This document shows positions 1 through 5,853 of a stretch of DNA of 5,853 nt, in pieces; the first letter of the stretch is position 1, and every line of letters starts with the position of its first letter. The notes under the pieces are model-generated. The model was not told the origin of the DNA. It searched no databases and was given only the letters and a program-made list of their open reading frames with translations. The position numbers and the translations under genes are program-made. The stretch lies in NCBI RefSeq assembly GCF_001298715.1, contig NZ_CDSC02000502.1, forward strand, positions 1-5,853. The letters are read 5' to 3'. The stretch is from Bathymodiolus azoricus thioautotrophic gill symbiont (lineage in GTDB: Bacteria > Pseudomonadota > Gammaproteobacteria > PS1 > Pseudothioglobaceae).

Positions 1-37
1 GTAGAGAATGGATAGAATTAGTTTAGTTTATTTTTGA

Positions 38-310
38 AAATGGTATAAGAATGCAACGGTTAAGGCGACAACCTATCAAAATATTGATGGGATGAAGCGA
101 GATTTGAATCAATTTTTGATTTTTTATAATTTTAATCGTGGGCATGGCGGGCTTAGGAAAGAGATTAAGGTAAGGACACCTTATGAGGCTTTAGAGTATT
201 GGTATAATTTAAAGCCTGATTTGTTTATCAGAGAACCTGATATGTTTTGGAGTGTGATGAGTGTGATGAGTGTGATTTTTGGAGATAGGGAACAACGTGG
301 TGAAACCTGA
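38..310 (+). pseudogene. C-terminal remnant of a DDE transposase (IS481-like)
   Basis: The frame is open from base 38 to a TGA at 308-310 and reads like the end of an rve/DDE integrase-type transposase. Family-like patches are KATTYQNID, FLIFYNFNRGHGGLRKE, then VRTPYEALEYWYNLKPDLF. Such C-terminal blocks (YN..R.H..LR, then K/RTPxEAL) are typical of IS481-type elements; IS3-type is the main alternative. The catalytic D, D and E residues are not present here. In the same frame a TGA lies at 35-37 and a TAG at 2-4. The family-like text NGI appears in the neighbouring frame at 39-47, just before KNATVKATTY (47-76), which suggests a one-base deletion in the A-rich stretch near 46-50. An ATG at 92 could start a 72-residue ORF, but its content is plainly transposase tail, so an independent small gene is unlikely. 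The last 20 or so residues (from FWSVMSVMSV) look unlike the family and include a 9-bp repeat expansion. Most likely non-functional. Confidence 0.72.
251..276 (+). repeat. 9-bp tandem repeat, nearly three copies
   Basis: The unit AGTGTGATG occurs at 251-259 and 260-268, with eight of nine bases at 269-276. The period is a multiple of three and keeps the transposase frame open, adding residues of the pattern SVM-SVM-SVI near the C-terminus. It looks like a slippage expansion in a decaying gene. Confidence 0.85.
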
Positions 311-345
311 CATTTAATGTTGTGTGTGAAACATAAAATTTGTGT

Positions 346-369
346 AGCGTAACGCTTAAGTATAACTTA
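346..369. repeat. Two adjacent short palindromes in the intergenic region
   Basis: AGCGT-A-ACGCT (346-356) is followed directly by TAAGT-ATA-ACTTA (357-369). Both are perfect 5-bp inverted repeats with 1- and 3-base centres. They lie in the 157-bp gap between the transposase remnant and the end of gspF, a gap in which I see no gene. They could be part of an insertion-sequence end, a protein-binding site or chance. Neither is followed by a T-run that would make it a clear terminator. Confidence 0.4.
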
Positions 370-467
370 TAATTATTTGATTTGCAACAAATTAGAAAAA
401 CAAGTTAAATCTAGAATAAAAAAACAACACTAACTTGACAGTAAACGCTATGCGTAAAGATTGCGCT

Positions 468-1676
468 CTATAGGGGAATTTGATTAAGCTCAAAAATTGG
501 CAAAAGCATTGCCGCAACAATAAAGAGTACAATGCAACCCATAATTGCTATCATTATCGGTTCAAAAGCATTAACCAGTTTTGTGGTGTAGTGGTCAATT
601 TCACTTTCTTGATTTTGTGCAGCTTTATTTAGCATTTTTGCTAACTGTCCACTACTCTCGCCACTGGCAAGCATATAAAGTGTTATTGGTGGTAAGGCTT
701 GATATTGTTTAAACGCTAAAAACAACGATGATCCTTCACGCACTTTTTCTCTGGCTTTTAAAATGGCTTGGCGCATTGGCAAGAAATTAAGCGCCATTGC
801 TGAATTAGTAAGTGCGGTAATCACAGGTGCGCCACTTTCATACAATAATGCAAAAGTGCGTGCAAAGCGTATGGCATTGGTTGTGATTAATATTTTTCCA
901 ATCACAGGCATTTTGACCAATATGCTTTGTACTTTTACTTTAATACTTTGCTTTTTAAGTAAGAATCGACTGCCAAATATTAATACCAATAAAGTAATTA
1001 AGATTGTAAAAGAGTGCTTGGTTAAAAATTCATTGAGCTGAATGACAAAAACAGTAATCTCTGGTAATTGTTGACCAGAATCCTGAAAAACTGCTGCAAT
1101 TTCTGGCACGACAAAAATCAAAAGCAAATAAACCACAGACATTGCAACAATAGAAACAACAACTGGATAAATCATAGCAGCAGAGACTTTTGCCCTGAAA
1201 TGCTGTTGTTTCTCAATATCTATTGCTAACGCCTCTAACACACCGCCTAAATTTGCACTTGCCTCGCCCAGTTCAACAGTTGCAATATAGTAATCTGGAA
1301 ATTGCTCATAATTTGAACCCAATGATTTTGCCAAACTCTGCCCTTGCAAAATCTGTGAGTGGGTGTGTTTGATGATTTTTACAAGATGTTTTTTATGGTG
1401 ATTTTGCAAAATTGTATTGAGCGCTTGTTCAACAGGAATAGAAGCTTGAATGAGTGAACCTAATTGACGCGTTAACATAGCAATATCAGCCATACTTAAG
1501 TGCTTTTGAAATAGAAGTTTTGCTTTTTTTAATGGTTGTTTGCTAGGTTTAATATTTAAAATAGTTAAACGCTGTTCTTTAAGCTGGGTGCGTGCGCTTT
1601 TAATATGGTCGCTCTCAATAAGCCCACTAACTTGCTTTTGTTTTTGGTTGATAGCTTGATATTCAAAAACAGGCAT
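468..1676 (-). CDS. gspF: Type II secretion inner-membrane platform protein GspF
   Basis: GspF is the polytopic inner-membrane platform of the type II secretion system; it contacts the GspE ATPase and the GspL/M proteins and is thought to couple ATP hydrolysis to pseudopilus growth. The 402-residue protein has the usual family length and begins with the typical opening MPVFEYQAI. Two GspF/PilC-type helical domains are visible: the first at about 67-190 (MLTRQLGSLIQASIPVEQAL; ATVELGEASANLGGVLE), the second at about 270-392 (FARTFALLYESGAPVITAL; MLASGESSGQL). Hydrophobic membrane segments lie near 166-190, 221-241 and 371-393, giving the expected three-span topology. The start is 5 bp after the gspE stop and has no recognisable Shine-Dalgarno sequence, so translation is probably coupled to gspE. 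PilC of type IV pili is a homologue, but the secretin and ATPase partners upstream favour T2SS. No clear terminator follows, and no gspG follows either. Confidence 0.95.
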   Translation of the reverse strand: MPVFEYQAINQKQKQVSGLIESDHIKSARTQLKEQRLTILNIKPSKQPLKKAKLLFQKHLSMADIAMLTRQLGSLIQASIPVEQALNTILQNHHKKHLVKIIKHTHSQILQGQSLAKSLGSNYEQFPDYYIATVELGEASANLGGVLEALAIDIEKQQHFRAKVSAAMIYPVVVSIVAMSVVYLLLIFVVPEIAAVFQDSGQQLPEITVFVIQLNEFLTKHSFTILITLLVLIFGSRFLLKKQSIKVKVQSILVKMPVIGKILITTNAIRFARTFALLYESGAPVITALTNSAMALNFLPMRQAILKAREKVREGSSLFLAFKQYQALPPITLYMLASGESSGQLAKMLNKAAQNQESEIDHYTTKLVNAFEPIMIAIMGCIVLFIVAAMLLPIFELNQIPL

Positions 1677-1681
1677 AAATT

Positions 1682-3136
1682 TTACAGGGAAACAACTCTA
1701 ATCGCTTCATCTAGGCTACATTGCCCTTGTATTACTAGTTCTATAACTTGGTCTTTTAAGGTTAACATTTTCCCTTGAAGGTGATCGTTTATTTGATTTT
1801 CATCAGCACCACTGTAAATCATTGCTCTAAGCTCAGTGTCAACAACTAATAATTCATACAAACCACTCCTACCTGAAAAACCACTATGATGACAATGCTC
1901 GCAAGATGAGGCGCTATAAATAACACTGGGCTTACCTAGGCCTAATTTTTCTTGTTCTTTTTCATTTGTTGTATGCGCTTGTTTGCACTCAGAACATAAG
2001 ACTCTAATCAACCTTTGTGCTAACACGCCTGAGAGACTAGAGGCTAATAAAAACGGATCTACGCCCATATCTTTAAGTCGAATTATGGCGTCTTTAGCGC
2101 TATTCGTATGCAGCGTAGAAAAAACCAAATGACCTGTTAAGCTAGCCTGTACTGCAATCTGAGCAGTTTCTTTATCACGAATCTCACCCACCATCACAAT
2201 ATCTGGATCTTGTCGTAAAATAGCCCTTAACCCTTTAGCAAAAGTCATGTGGATACTATCATTAATTTGAGTCTGATTGATGCCATCAATATAGTATTCA
2301 ATGGGATCCTCAATGGTGGTAATATTTCTTGATTGGTTGTTCAAAACACTAAGCGCCGCATAAAGCGTAGTGGTCTTACCAGATCCAGTCGGGCCAACAA
2401 CCAAGATAATGCCACTAGGCTTTTGAATTAAGTCGTAAATTTTTTGATAGATTGCATCATCTATTCCAAGCTGTTTAAGTTGCAATCGCCCAAGTTGCTT
2501 ATCTAGCAAGCGCATCACAACTTTTTCTCCCTTGCCAGATGGGATGATAGATACGCGTATATCAACCGCACGACCGCCTAATTGCAGTGAAATCCTACCA
2601 TCTTGTGGCAAACGCCTTTCAGAAATATCAAGGTTGGCCATTACTTTAATACGCGACACCAATAAAGGGGCAATCTTTTGTTGTGGCTCTAGCACCTCTT
2701 TTAATAGCCCATCTAAGCGAAAACGAATACGAATACGGGATTCGTAGGGTTCAATATGAATATCAGATGCCCCCTGTAAAATAGCTTGTGCGCATAAAGC
2801 ATTAATAAGACTAATAATCGGTGCTTGGTCATCAGAATCCAACAACTCTATTGGCTCAAATAACTCCATTGCAATATCATCTAAGGTTTTATCTTGTTCT
2901 ATATCATGACTAAAATCTTGTAAATTGTTCAGCGCGCCACTTTCATAATGCGTTTGTATTTTCTGCATTAAAGATTCTTTCGGGATTTGTTCTAATTGAA
3001 ATGCACCATATTTGCGTCTAATTTCTAATAAAGCAGAAGCATCAGGCAATACAGCGTAACTTAATGCGCCGTCTTCTAATAATAATTTAAATTTTTTGCT
3101 AAACAAATAAGGCAATGAAACATCACTCATATTCAT
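1682..3136 (-). CDS. gspE: Type II secretion ATPase GspE
   Basis: GspE is the cytoplasmic hexameric ATPase that powers pseudopilus assembly, anchored to the membrane through GspL and GspF. At 484 residues it is near the usual 490-500. Motifs in order: N-terminal GspL-binding-type domain with LPYLFSKKFKLLL (9-21) and a second N-domain to about 100; ASDIHIEP (123-130); RLPQDGRI (175-182); Walker A GPTGSGKT (248-255); Asp box IEDPIEY (275-281); Walker B IVMVGEIRD (313-321); His box TGHLVFSTLHTN (334-345). A zinc-binding pair of CxxC motifs is intact: C381/C384 and C412/C415. This four-cysteine element is typical of GspE and of PilB-type relatives, so all residues needed for activity appear present. 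The ATG at 3134-3136 overlaps the end of gspD by 14 bp. A second in-frame ATG at 3128-3130 is an equally plausible start, since neither has a strong ribosome-binding site. It is co-transcribed with gspD and gspF. Confidence 0.96.
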   Translation of the reverse strand: MNMSDVSLPYLFSKKFKLLLEDGALSYAVLPDASALLEIRRKYGAFQLEQIPKESLMQKIQTHYESGALNNLQDFSHDIEQDKTLDDIAMELFEPIELLDSDDQAPIISLINALCAQAILQGASDIHIEPYESRIRIRFRLDGLLKEVLEPQQKIAPLLVSRIKVMANLDISERRLPQDGRISLQLGGRAVDIRVSIIPSGKGEKVVMRLLDKQLGRLQLKQLGIDDAIYQKIYDLIQKPSGIILVVGPTGSGKTTTLYAALSVLNNQSRNITTIEDPIEYYIDGINQTQINDSIHMTFAKGLRAILRQDPDIVMVGEIRDKETAQIAVQASLTGHLVFSTLHTNSAKDAIIRLKDMGVDPFLLASSLSGVLAQRLIRVLCSECKQAHTTNEKEQEKLGLGKPSVIYSASSCEHCHHSGFSGRSGLYELLVVDTELRAMIYSGADENQINDHLQGKMLTLKDQVIELVIQGQCSLDEAIRVVSL

Positions 3137-5087
3137 ACCAATTATCTTCTAAATCAATATCAACCTCTTGGTTGCTTTTATTATCTTCTAAATTAATGCC
3201 GACCTTTTGGTTGCTTTTATTGTCTTTTTGAGTAGACTTTATCTCTGCATTGGTTTTCTTTTTACCAGCGGCACTGTAATCTGGAAAAAGGTCATCAAAA
3301 TGATCTTCCCCCATATTTTCTAGTATTCTCCTTGCTTGAATATAACTATATTTTTGTCGACTAATGTCATCTATATTATCTTTGGTAAGAATAGTAGGTC
3401 TAATAAAAATCAACAAATGTCGCTTCTCAGTTTTTTCGGTGTCATAACGAAACAAGTGCCCTAAAATAGGAACATCACCCAGCAAAGGTACTTTCATTTG
3501 CGTCTCATGCACAACATTGTCAATCATACCGCCCAAAACTAATATTTTATTATTCTCCACCATTACCGTTGTTTTGATTTTCCTTTTTGAGGTAATCACA
3601 TCTACAGCACTAGAAGACGGCAACACATTAGAAACTTCTTGCTCTATTTTTAACTTAACCCCGTTACCTTCATTAATTTGAGGTCTAACCTTTAAAGTAA
3701 GTCCAACATTTTTACGCTCAAAATTTTGGAATGGATTGGAATTACTACTACTCAGCTGTGTATTGGTAATAAAAGGCACTTCATTACCCACAACAATTTC
3801 AGCATCTTCATTGTCTAAAGTAACAATGGAAGGTGTGGACAAAATATCGGCATTGCCCATACTGTTTAGCGCATTAATAACCAAACCTAATGCATTGGTG
3901 ATTTTGCCACTTGCGTCTTTACTATGGTTGCCAACAAGATAACTGGCACCAGATTTTAGTGAACTTGCAAATTTGCTCGGGTCAGATCTATTTCCTAATA
4001 AAGCTGGTATTTGCCCATTAAAATCAATCAATCCAATACCGTCACCACCAGCACCTAACCACTGAATACCTAATTCACTGGCATCTGAGGAAGTAATTTC
4101 AGCAATCACAGCTTCAATTAACACCTGTGCACGCTCAACATCGAGTTTATTAATAACTTTTTTAACGCTTAAAGTGATTGCTGCTGGTGCAGTTATAACA
4201 ATAGCGTTGGTTGCCTCATCTGCTTGAATGTTAGTCGTTGACGCTGATTTGTTTTTCTGGGCTGTGCTAGCTATTTGTTTTGCAACACCTTGCAAAATAG
4301 GCAGAATACCTTTGGCATCAGCGTGCTTTAAATAAATGACTGAAGTAGAGCCAGACTCTCCTTGCTTATCCAGCTCGCTAATTAAAAACCTTGCTTTCAA
4401 TCGTTTAGATTTATCACCACCAATGATAATTTGGTTGCTTTGTGCATTTGTGCTAATCGTCAACTTAGGATTTTTTCTATTTTTAATCAGCAATGAAGTT
4501 AATACACCTGCTAGTTCTGTTGCACTTGAATTTTTAAGTGAGATAATTTCATAATCATCGTCAACTTTCAGATCTAAGAGGCTGACCATATCCTTGATAC
4601 GCTTAATACTAGCAGTACTATCTGTCATAATAATGCTATTAGATGGTTGGTAAGCAACCAGATATCCATGTGGAGAAGCCAAAGGGCGCAAGATAGCAAC
4701 CAACTCCCTTGCTGCTACATTTTTAACCGCAAGAACCACACTAATGATTAAATCATCTGCAAGATGGTTGGGCGGTGTGTTTTTGGTGGCATTTTTTGGT
4801 AATATCTTATCAAAATCATCCCCTGGAATAATCACATAGCCATGCACTTGCAAAATAGATGCAAAAAACTGGTAAAGTTTTTCATCGTTAATATCTTGAT
4901 TGCTCACTACATTGACTTTTCCTCTAACTCTAGGGTCAATAATAAAATTTTTATCCGTTGCTTGAGAGACCGTATTAATCAGTGTGCGAATATCGGTGTC
5001 TTTCAAATTAAGTGTTAATGCATGGACTGGAGATAGCACAAACAATAGCGTTAAAAAAACATAAATAAATTGATTTTTTTTGTTCAT
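3123..5087 (-). CDS. gspD: Type II secretion outer-membrane secretin GspD
   Basis: GspD forms the multimeric outer-membrane channel through which folded substrates exit in type II secretion. The 654-residue precursor has a Sec signal peptide at 1-23 (NKK, then a hydrophobic core, likely cleaved after VHA). The N0 domain follows (about 24-105, LKDTDIRTLINTVSQAT), then N1 (112-177), N2 (177-245) and N3 (246-320) ring-building domains. The secretin barrel domain spans about 321-568, with VLIEAVIAEI, GNEVPFIT, VGLTLKVRPQI and VPLLGDVPILGHLFR, ending in KRHLLIFIRPTIL. The signal peptide supports the ATG at 5085-5087; a weak AGG (complement of 5096-5098) lies 8 nt upstream. The tail after 570 is hydrophilic and holds two 13-residue repeats (622-647), ending WYEYE; this is where other secretins carry their pilotin-binding S-domain. 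The 3' end overlaps gspE. No gspC precedes it; instead an IS30 relic abuts the start. PilQ is excluded by the N0-N3 layout and the gspE/gspF neighbours. Confidence 0.95.
   Translation of the reverse strand: MNKKNQFIYVFLTLLFVLSPVHALTLNLKDTDIRTLINTVSQATDKNFIIDPRVRGKVNVVSNQDINDEKLYQFFASILQVHGYVIIPGDDFDKILPKNATKNTPPNHLADDLIISVVLAVKNVAARELVAILRPLASPHGYLVAYQPSNSIIMTDSTASIKRIKDMVSLLDLKVDDDYEIISLKNSSATELAGVLTSLLIKNRKNPKLTISTNAQSNQIIIGGDKSKRLKARFLISELDKQGESGSTSVIYLKHADAKGILPILQGVAKQIASTAQKNKSASTTNIQADEATNAIVITAPAAITLSVKKVINKLDVERAQVLIEAVIAEITSSDASELGIQWLGAGGDGIGLIDFNGQIPALLGNRSDPSKFASSLKSGASYLVGNHSKDASGKITNALGLVINALNSMGNADILSTPSIVTLDNEDAEIVVGNEVPFITNTQLSSSNSNPFQNFERKNVGLTLKVRPQINEGNGVKLKIEQEVSNVLPSSSAVDVITSKRKIKTTVMVENNKILVLGGMIDNVVHETQMKVPLLGDVPILGHLFRYDTEKTEKRHLLIFIRPTILTKDNIDDISRQKYSYIQARRILENMGEDHFDDLFPDYSAAGKKKTNAEIKSTQKDNKSNQKVGINLEDNKSNQEVDIDLEDNWYEYE
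3142..3219 (-). repeat. 39-bp tandem repeat in the 3' end of gspD
   Basis: Two direct copies with a 39-bp period lie at 3142-3180 and 3181-3219 and match at 34 of 39 bases by eye. They encode DNKSNQEVDIDLE and DNKSNQKVGINLE, and a further DN follows the second encoded unit. The period preserves the frame, so the repeat lengthens the acidic GspD tail by 13 residues. Confidence 0.9.
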
Positions 5088-5100
5088 AATAAGGGCCTAA

Positions 5101-5120
5101 GTTCAAATTCTAAGTGCAAC
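5101..5120. repeat. Candidate terminal inverted repeat of the IS30 relic
   Basis: GTTCAAATTCTAAGTGCAAC overlaps the stop codon of the IS30 transposase remnant. A transposase reading frame running into the terminal repeat, with an AGTGCAAC core, is a pattern I associate with IS30-family ends. The partner repeat is absent from this window, so the exact boundary is inferred. Confidence 0.4.
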
Positions 5121-5228
5121 TTTTTGTTGGATAATAATACCTGATTCAAACACCATTTTTGGTGTTTGATCGTTCAGACTCCTTCTTGGTCTATTATTCA
5201 ACCAACATTTTTTTGAAATTTTTAAAAC
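5103..5228 (-). pseudogene. IS30-family transposase, C-terminal remnant
   Basis: On the minus strand a frame open from 5228 to a TGA at 5103-5105 encodes about 41 residues. It contains WLNNRPRRSLNDQTPKMVF and ends KVALRI. The block LNxRPRK.L...TPxEVF followed shortly by a VAL-x-x C-terminus is the characteristic end of IS30-family transposases. The family protein is roughly 300-380 residues, so only the last tenth remains, and the DDE catalytic residues are gone. A stop codon (5229-5231) and the tRNA terminator lie directly upstream, so there is no start codon and no possible function. The relic ends about 14 bp before the gspD start codon and fills the whole region between the tRNA terminator and gspD. 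Identification is from recognised residues only. Confidence 0.7.
5146..5169. repeat. Perfect 10-bp hairpin inside the IS30 relic
   Basis: TCAAACACCA (5146-5155) pairs completely with TGGTGTTTGA (5160-5169) across a TTTT loop. It lies in the DNA encoding QTPKMVF of the transposase remnant and in what would be the untranslated leader of gspD. Neither strand has a T-run after the stem, so it does not look like an intrinsic terminator. Confidence 0.75.
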
Positions 5229-5230
5229 TT

Positions 5231-5268
5231 AAAAAAAAATACCGCTAAATCCATTAATATAGCGGTAT
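5231..5268 (-). terminator. Rho-independent terminator of tRNA-Val
   Basis: On the minus strand a perfect 9-bp stem (ATACCGCTA, 5268-5260, with TAGCGGTAT, 5247-5239) and a 12-base AT-rich loop are followed by a run of nine T residues (5239-5231). It begins 6 bp after the encoded CCA of the tRNA. It should end transcription of the tRNA, and of any pyrF read-through, before gspD. Confidence 0.9.
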
Positions 5269-5274
5269 ACAAAC

Positions 5275-5351
5275 TGGTAGTCGCGAGTGAATTCGAATCA
5301 CCGACCCCTACCATGTCAAGGTAGTGCTCTAACCAACTGAGCTACGCGACT
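5275..5351 (-). tRNA. tRNA-Val (anticodon GAC)
   Basis: This 77-nt gene folds as a full cloverleaf. The acceptor stem is AGTCGCG (5351-5345) with CGCGACT (5285-5279). The D arm is GCTC-AGTTGGTTA-GAGC. The anticodon stem CTACC/GGTAG encloses the loop TTGACAT, with anticodon GAC at 5317-5315. The variable region is GGGTC, and the T arm GGTGA-TTCGAAT-TCACT closes with one G-U pair. Discriminator A is followed by an encoded CCA (5277-5275). GAC reads the valine codons GUC and GUU. The core closely resembles the E. coli GAC valine tRNA as I remember it. It lies 23 bp after pyrF on the same strand and has its own terminator and a likely promoter. Confidence 0.97.
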
Positions 5352-5363
5352 GTAAAAAGCAAA

Positions 5364-5391
5364 ATTATACCGTCTTAAAAGCAGGTTTTAA
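5364..5391 (-). promoter_or_regulatory. Likely sigma-70 promoter for tRNA-Val
   Basis: A perfect -10 hexamer TATAAT (complement of 5364-5369) lies 12 bp before the tRNA 5' end. Sixteen bases further upstream is TTAAAA (complement of 5386-5391), matching 4 of 6 positions of the TTGACA consensus. The -35 element falls inside the last codons of pyrF. The -10 alone is convincing; the -35 and its spacing are less so, and co-transcription with pyrF is also possible. Confidence 0.55.
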
Positions 5392-5853
5392 TAATATCTT
5401 GAATGTTGCTAGCAGCCTTATAAGGATTGTCAACATTTTTAATAGGTCGCCCTACAACAATATAATCTGAACCTGATTTGAATGCAGTTGCCACATCAAC
5501 TACACGCTTTTGGTCATCATCATTTGCCACAGGACGAATACCTGGTGTTACTGCAATAAGTTTATTGTCTACATACTCACGCAAGAATGGAACTTCAAGA
5601 CCTGAGGATACCACACCATCACAACCCGCTTCAAAAGCCCGTTTGGCGCGAGAAATCACCAAATCTTGCACATTACAATCAAAACCCAAATCATCTAAAT
5701 CACCTCTATCAAGGCTGGTAAGTACGGTAACTGCCAATATTTTAAGATCGCCTTTATTCTCCACTGCTTTTTCCATTAATGCTTGATTACCATGAATGGT
5801 AGCAAAAGTTGCGCCATATTCACTCAAGCGATTGATGGTTCTGCCCACAGTCT
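5375..5853 (-). CDS. pyrF: Orotidine 5'-phosphate decarboxylase, C-terminal part (5' end beyond window)
   Basis: PyrF catalyses the last step of de novo UMP synthesis, decarboxylating OMP to UMP in the cytosol. About 158 residues are visible of a family length near 230. The gene enters from the right edge, so the catalytic DxKxxD segment (normally just before IPNTV) is not in the window; the visible part opens with TVGRTINRL, the sequence expected right after it. A GTG at 5846-5848 is an internal valine, not the start. Recognisable blocks include ILAVTVLTS, GCDGVVSS, the phosphate-binding loop VTPGIRP and the C-terminal VVGRPI, all in TIM-barrel order. The Q in DDDQKR after VTPGIRP matches the family's conserved D-Q-R region. 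The gene ends in TAA at 5375-5377, 23 bp before tRNA-Val on the same strand. The frame is intact throughout. Confidence 0.95.
   Translation of the reverse strand, partial: TVGRTINRLSEYGATFATIHGNQALMEKAVENKGDLKILAVTVLTSLDRGDLDDLGFDCNVQDLVISRAKRAFEAGCDGVVSSGLEVPFLREYVDNKLIAVTPGIRPVANDDDQKRVVDVATAFKSGSDYIVVGRPIKNVDNPYKAASNIQDIIKTCF

Noticed and set aside
418..455. Possible terminator after gspF: small hairpin ACGC-TAT-GCGT plus a T-run on the minus strand
   Set aside because: The stem is only 4 bp and the seven-T run starts about 20 bases beyond it, so the geometry does not fit an intrinsic terminator.
763..1041. Plus-strand open frame of 92 codons opposite gspF
   Set aside because: It lies wholly within the well-supported gspF coding sequence, shows no recognised family features and has no visible regulatory context. 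The same reasoning removes the antisense frames at 2532-2747, 3736-3942, 4336-4554 and 5478-5786.
5085..5130. Hybrid promoter for gspD with TTGCAC of the IS30 end as the -35
   Set aside because: At 16-18 bp spacing no -10-like hexamer is present (GCCCTT falls there), so the arrangement is not supported.
5275..5351. tRNA-Val as an integration (att) site for a gsp island
   Set aside because: I found no second copy of the tRNA 3' end elsewhere in the window and no integrase gene; the tRNA is intact.
5846..5848. GTG as a start codon for a short PyrF
   Set aside because: The frame continues to the window edge, and TVGRTI is an internal family block downstream of the catalytic segment, so the gene simply extends past the window.
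1..5853. CRISPR array, riboswitch or novel defence system
   Set aside because: No regularly spaced repeats, no aptamer-like leader and no unexplained large coding region were seen; the coding space is filled by gsp genes, pyrF and IS relics.

Overview
This AT-rich window looks like a gammaproteobacterial chromosome segment. That assignment rests on recognisable type II secretion (T2SS/Gsp) proteins, a bacterial PyrF and a tRNA-Val with an encoded CCA end. The AT bias plus decayed insertion sequences would fit a marine thiotrophic (SUP05 or mussel/clam-symbiont type) lineage, but that is an impression from protein style and has not been tested.

Layout from left to right: (1) Bases 38-310 on the + strand hold the 3' end of a decayed DDE transposase, IS481-like, followed by 157 bp of non-coding AT-rich DNA with small palindromes. 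(2) Bases 468-5087 on the - strand are a compact operon transcribed gspD -> gspE -> gspF: outer-membrane secretin, cytoplasmic secretion ATPase and inner-membrane platform protein. gspD and gspE overlap by 14 bp, and gspE and gspF are 5 bp apart. (3) Bases 5101-5228 on the - strand, just upstream of the gspD start, hold a 3' remnant of an IS30-family transposase with a candidate terminal repeat; it is too short and broken to appear as a normal gene. (4) Bases 5231-5351 on the - strand are tRNA-Val(GAC) with a clear intrinsic terminator. (5) Bases 5375-5853 on the - strand are the C-terminal two thirds of pyrF (orotidine 5'-phosphate decarboxylase), running off the right edge.

GspD, GspE and GspF are three structurally essential parts of one envelope-spanning machine: the ATPase drives assembly of a pseudopilus on the platform protein, and substrates leave through the secretin. 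The pseudopilins (GspG-K), GspC and GspL/M are not in this window, so they must be encoded elsewhere if the machine works. The operon sits between two transposon relics, so insertion sequences may have shaped its boundaries.

Nothing here is clearly a new biological system. The points most worth a second look are the IS30 relic occupying the whole gspD upstream region, the repeat-bearing acidic tail of GspD, and a perfect hairpin inside the IS30 relic.
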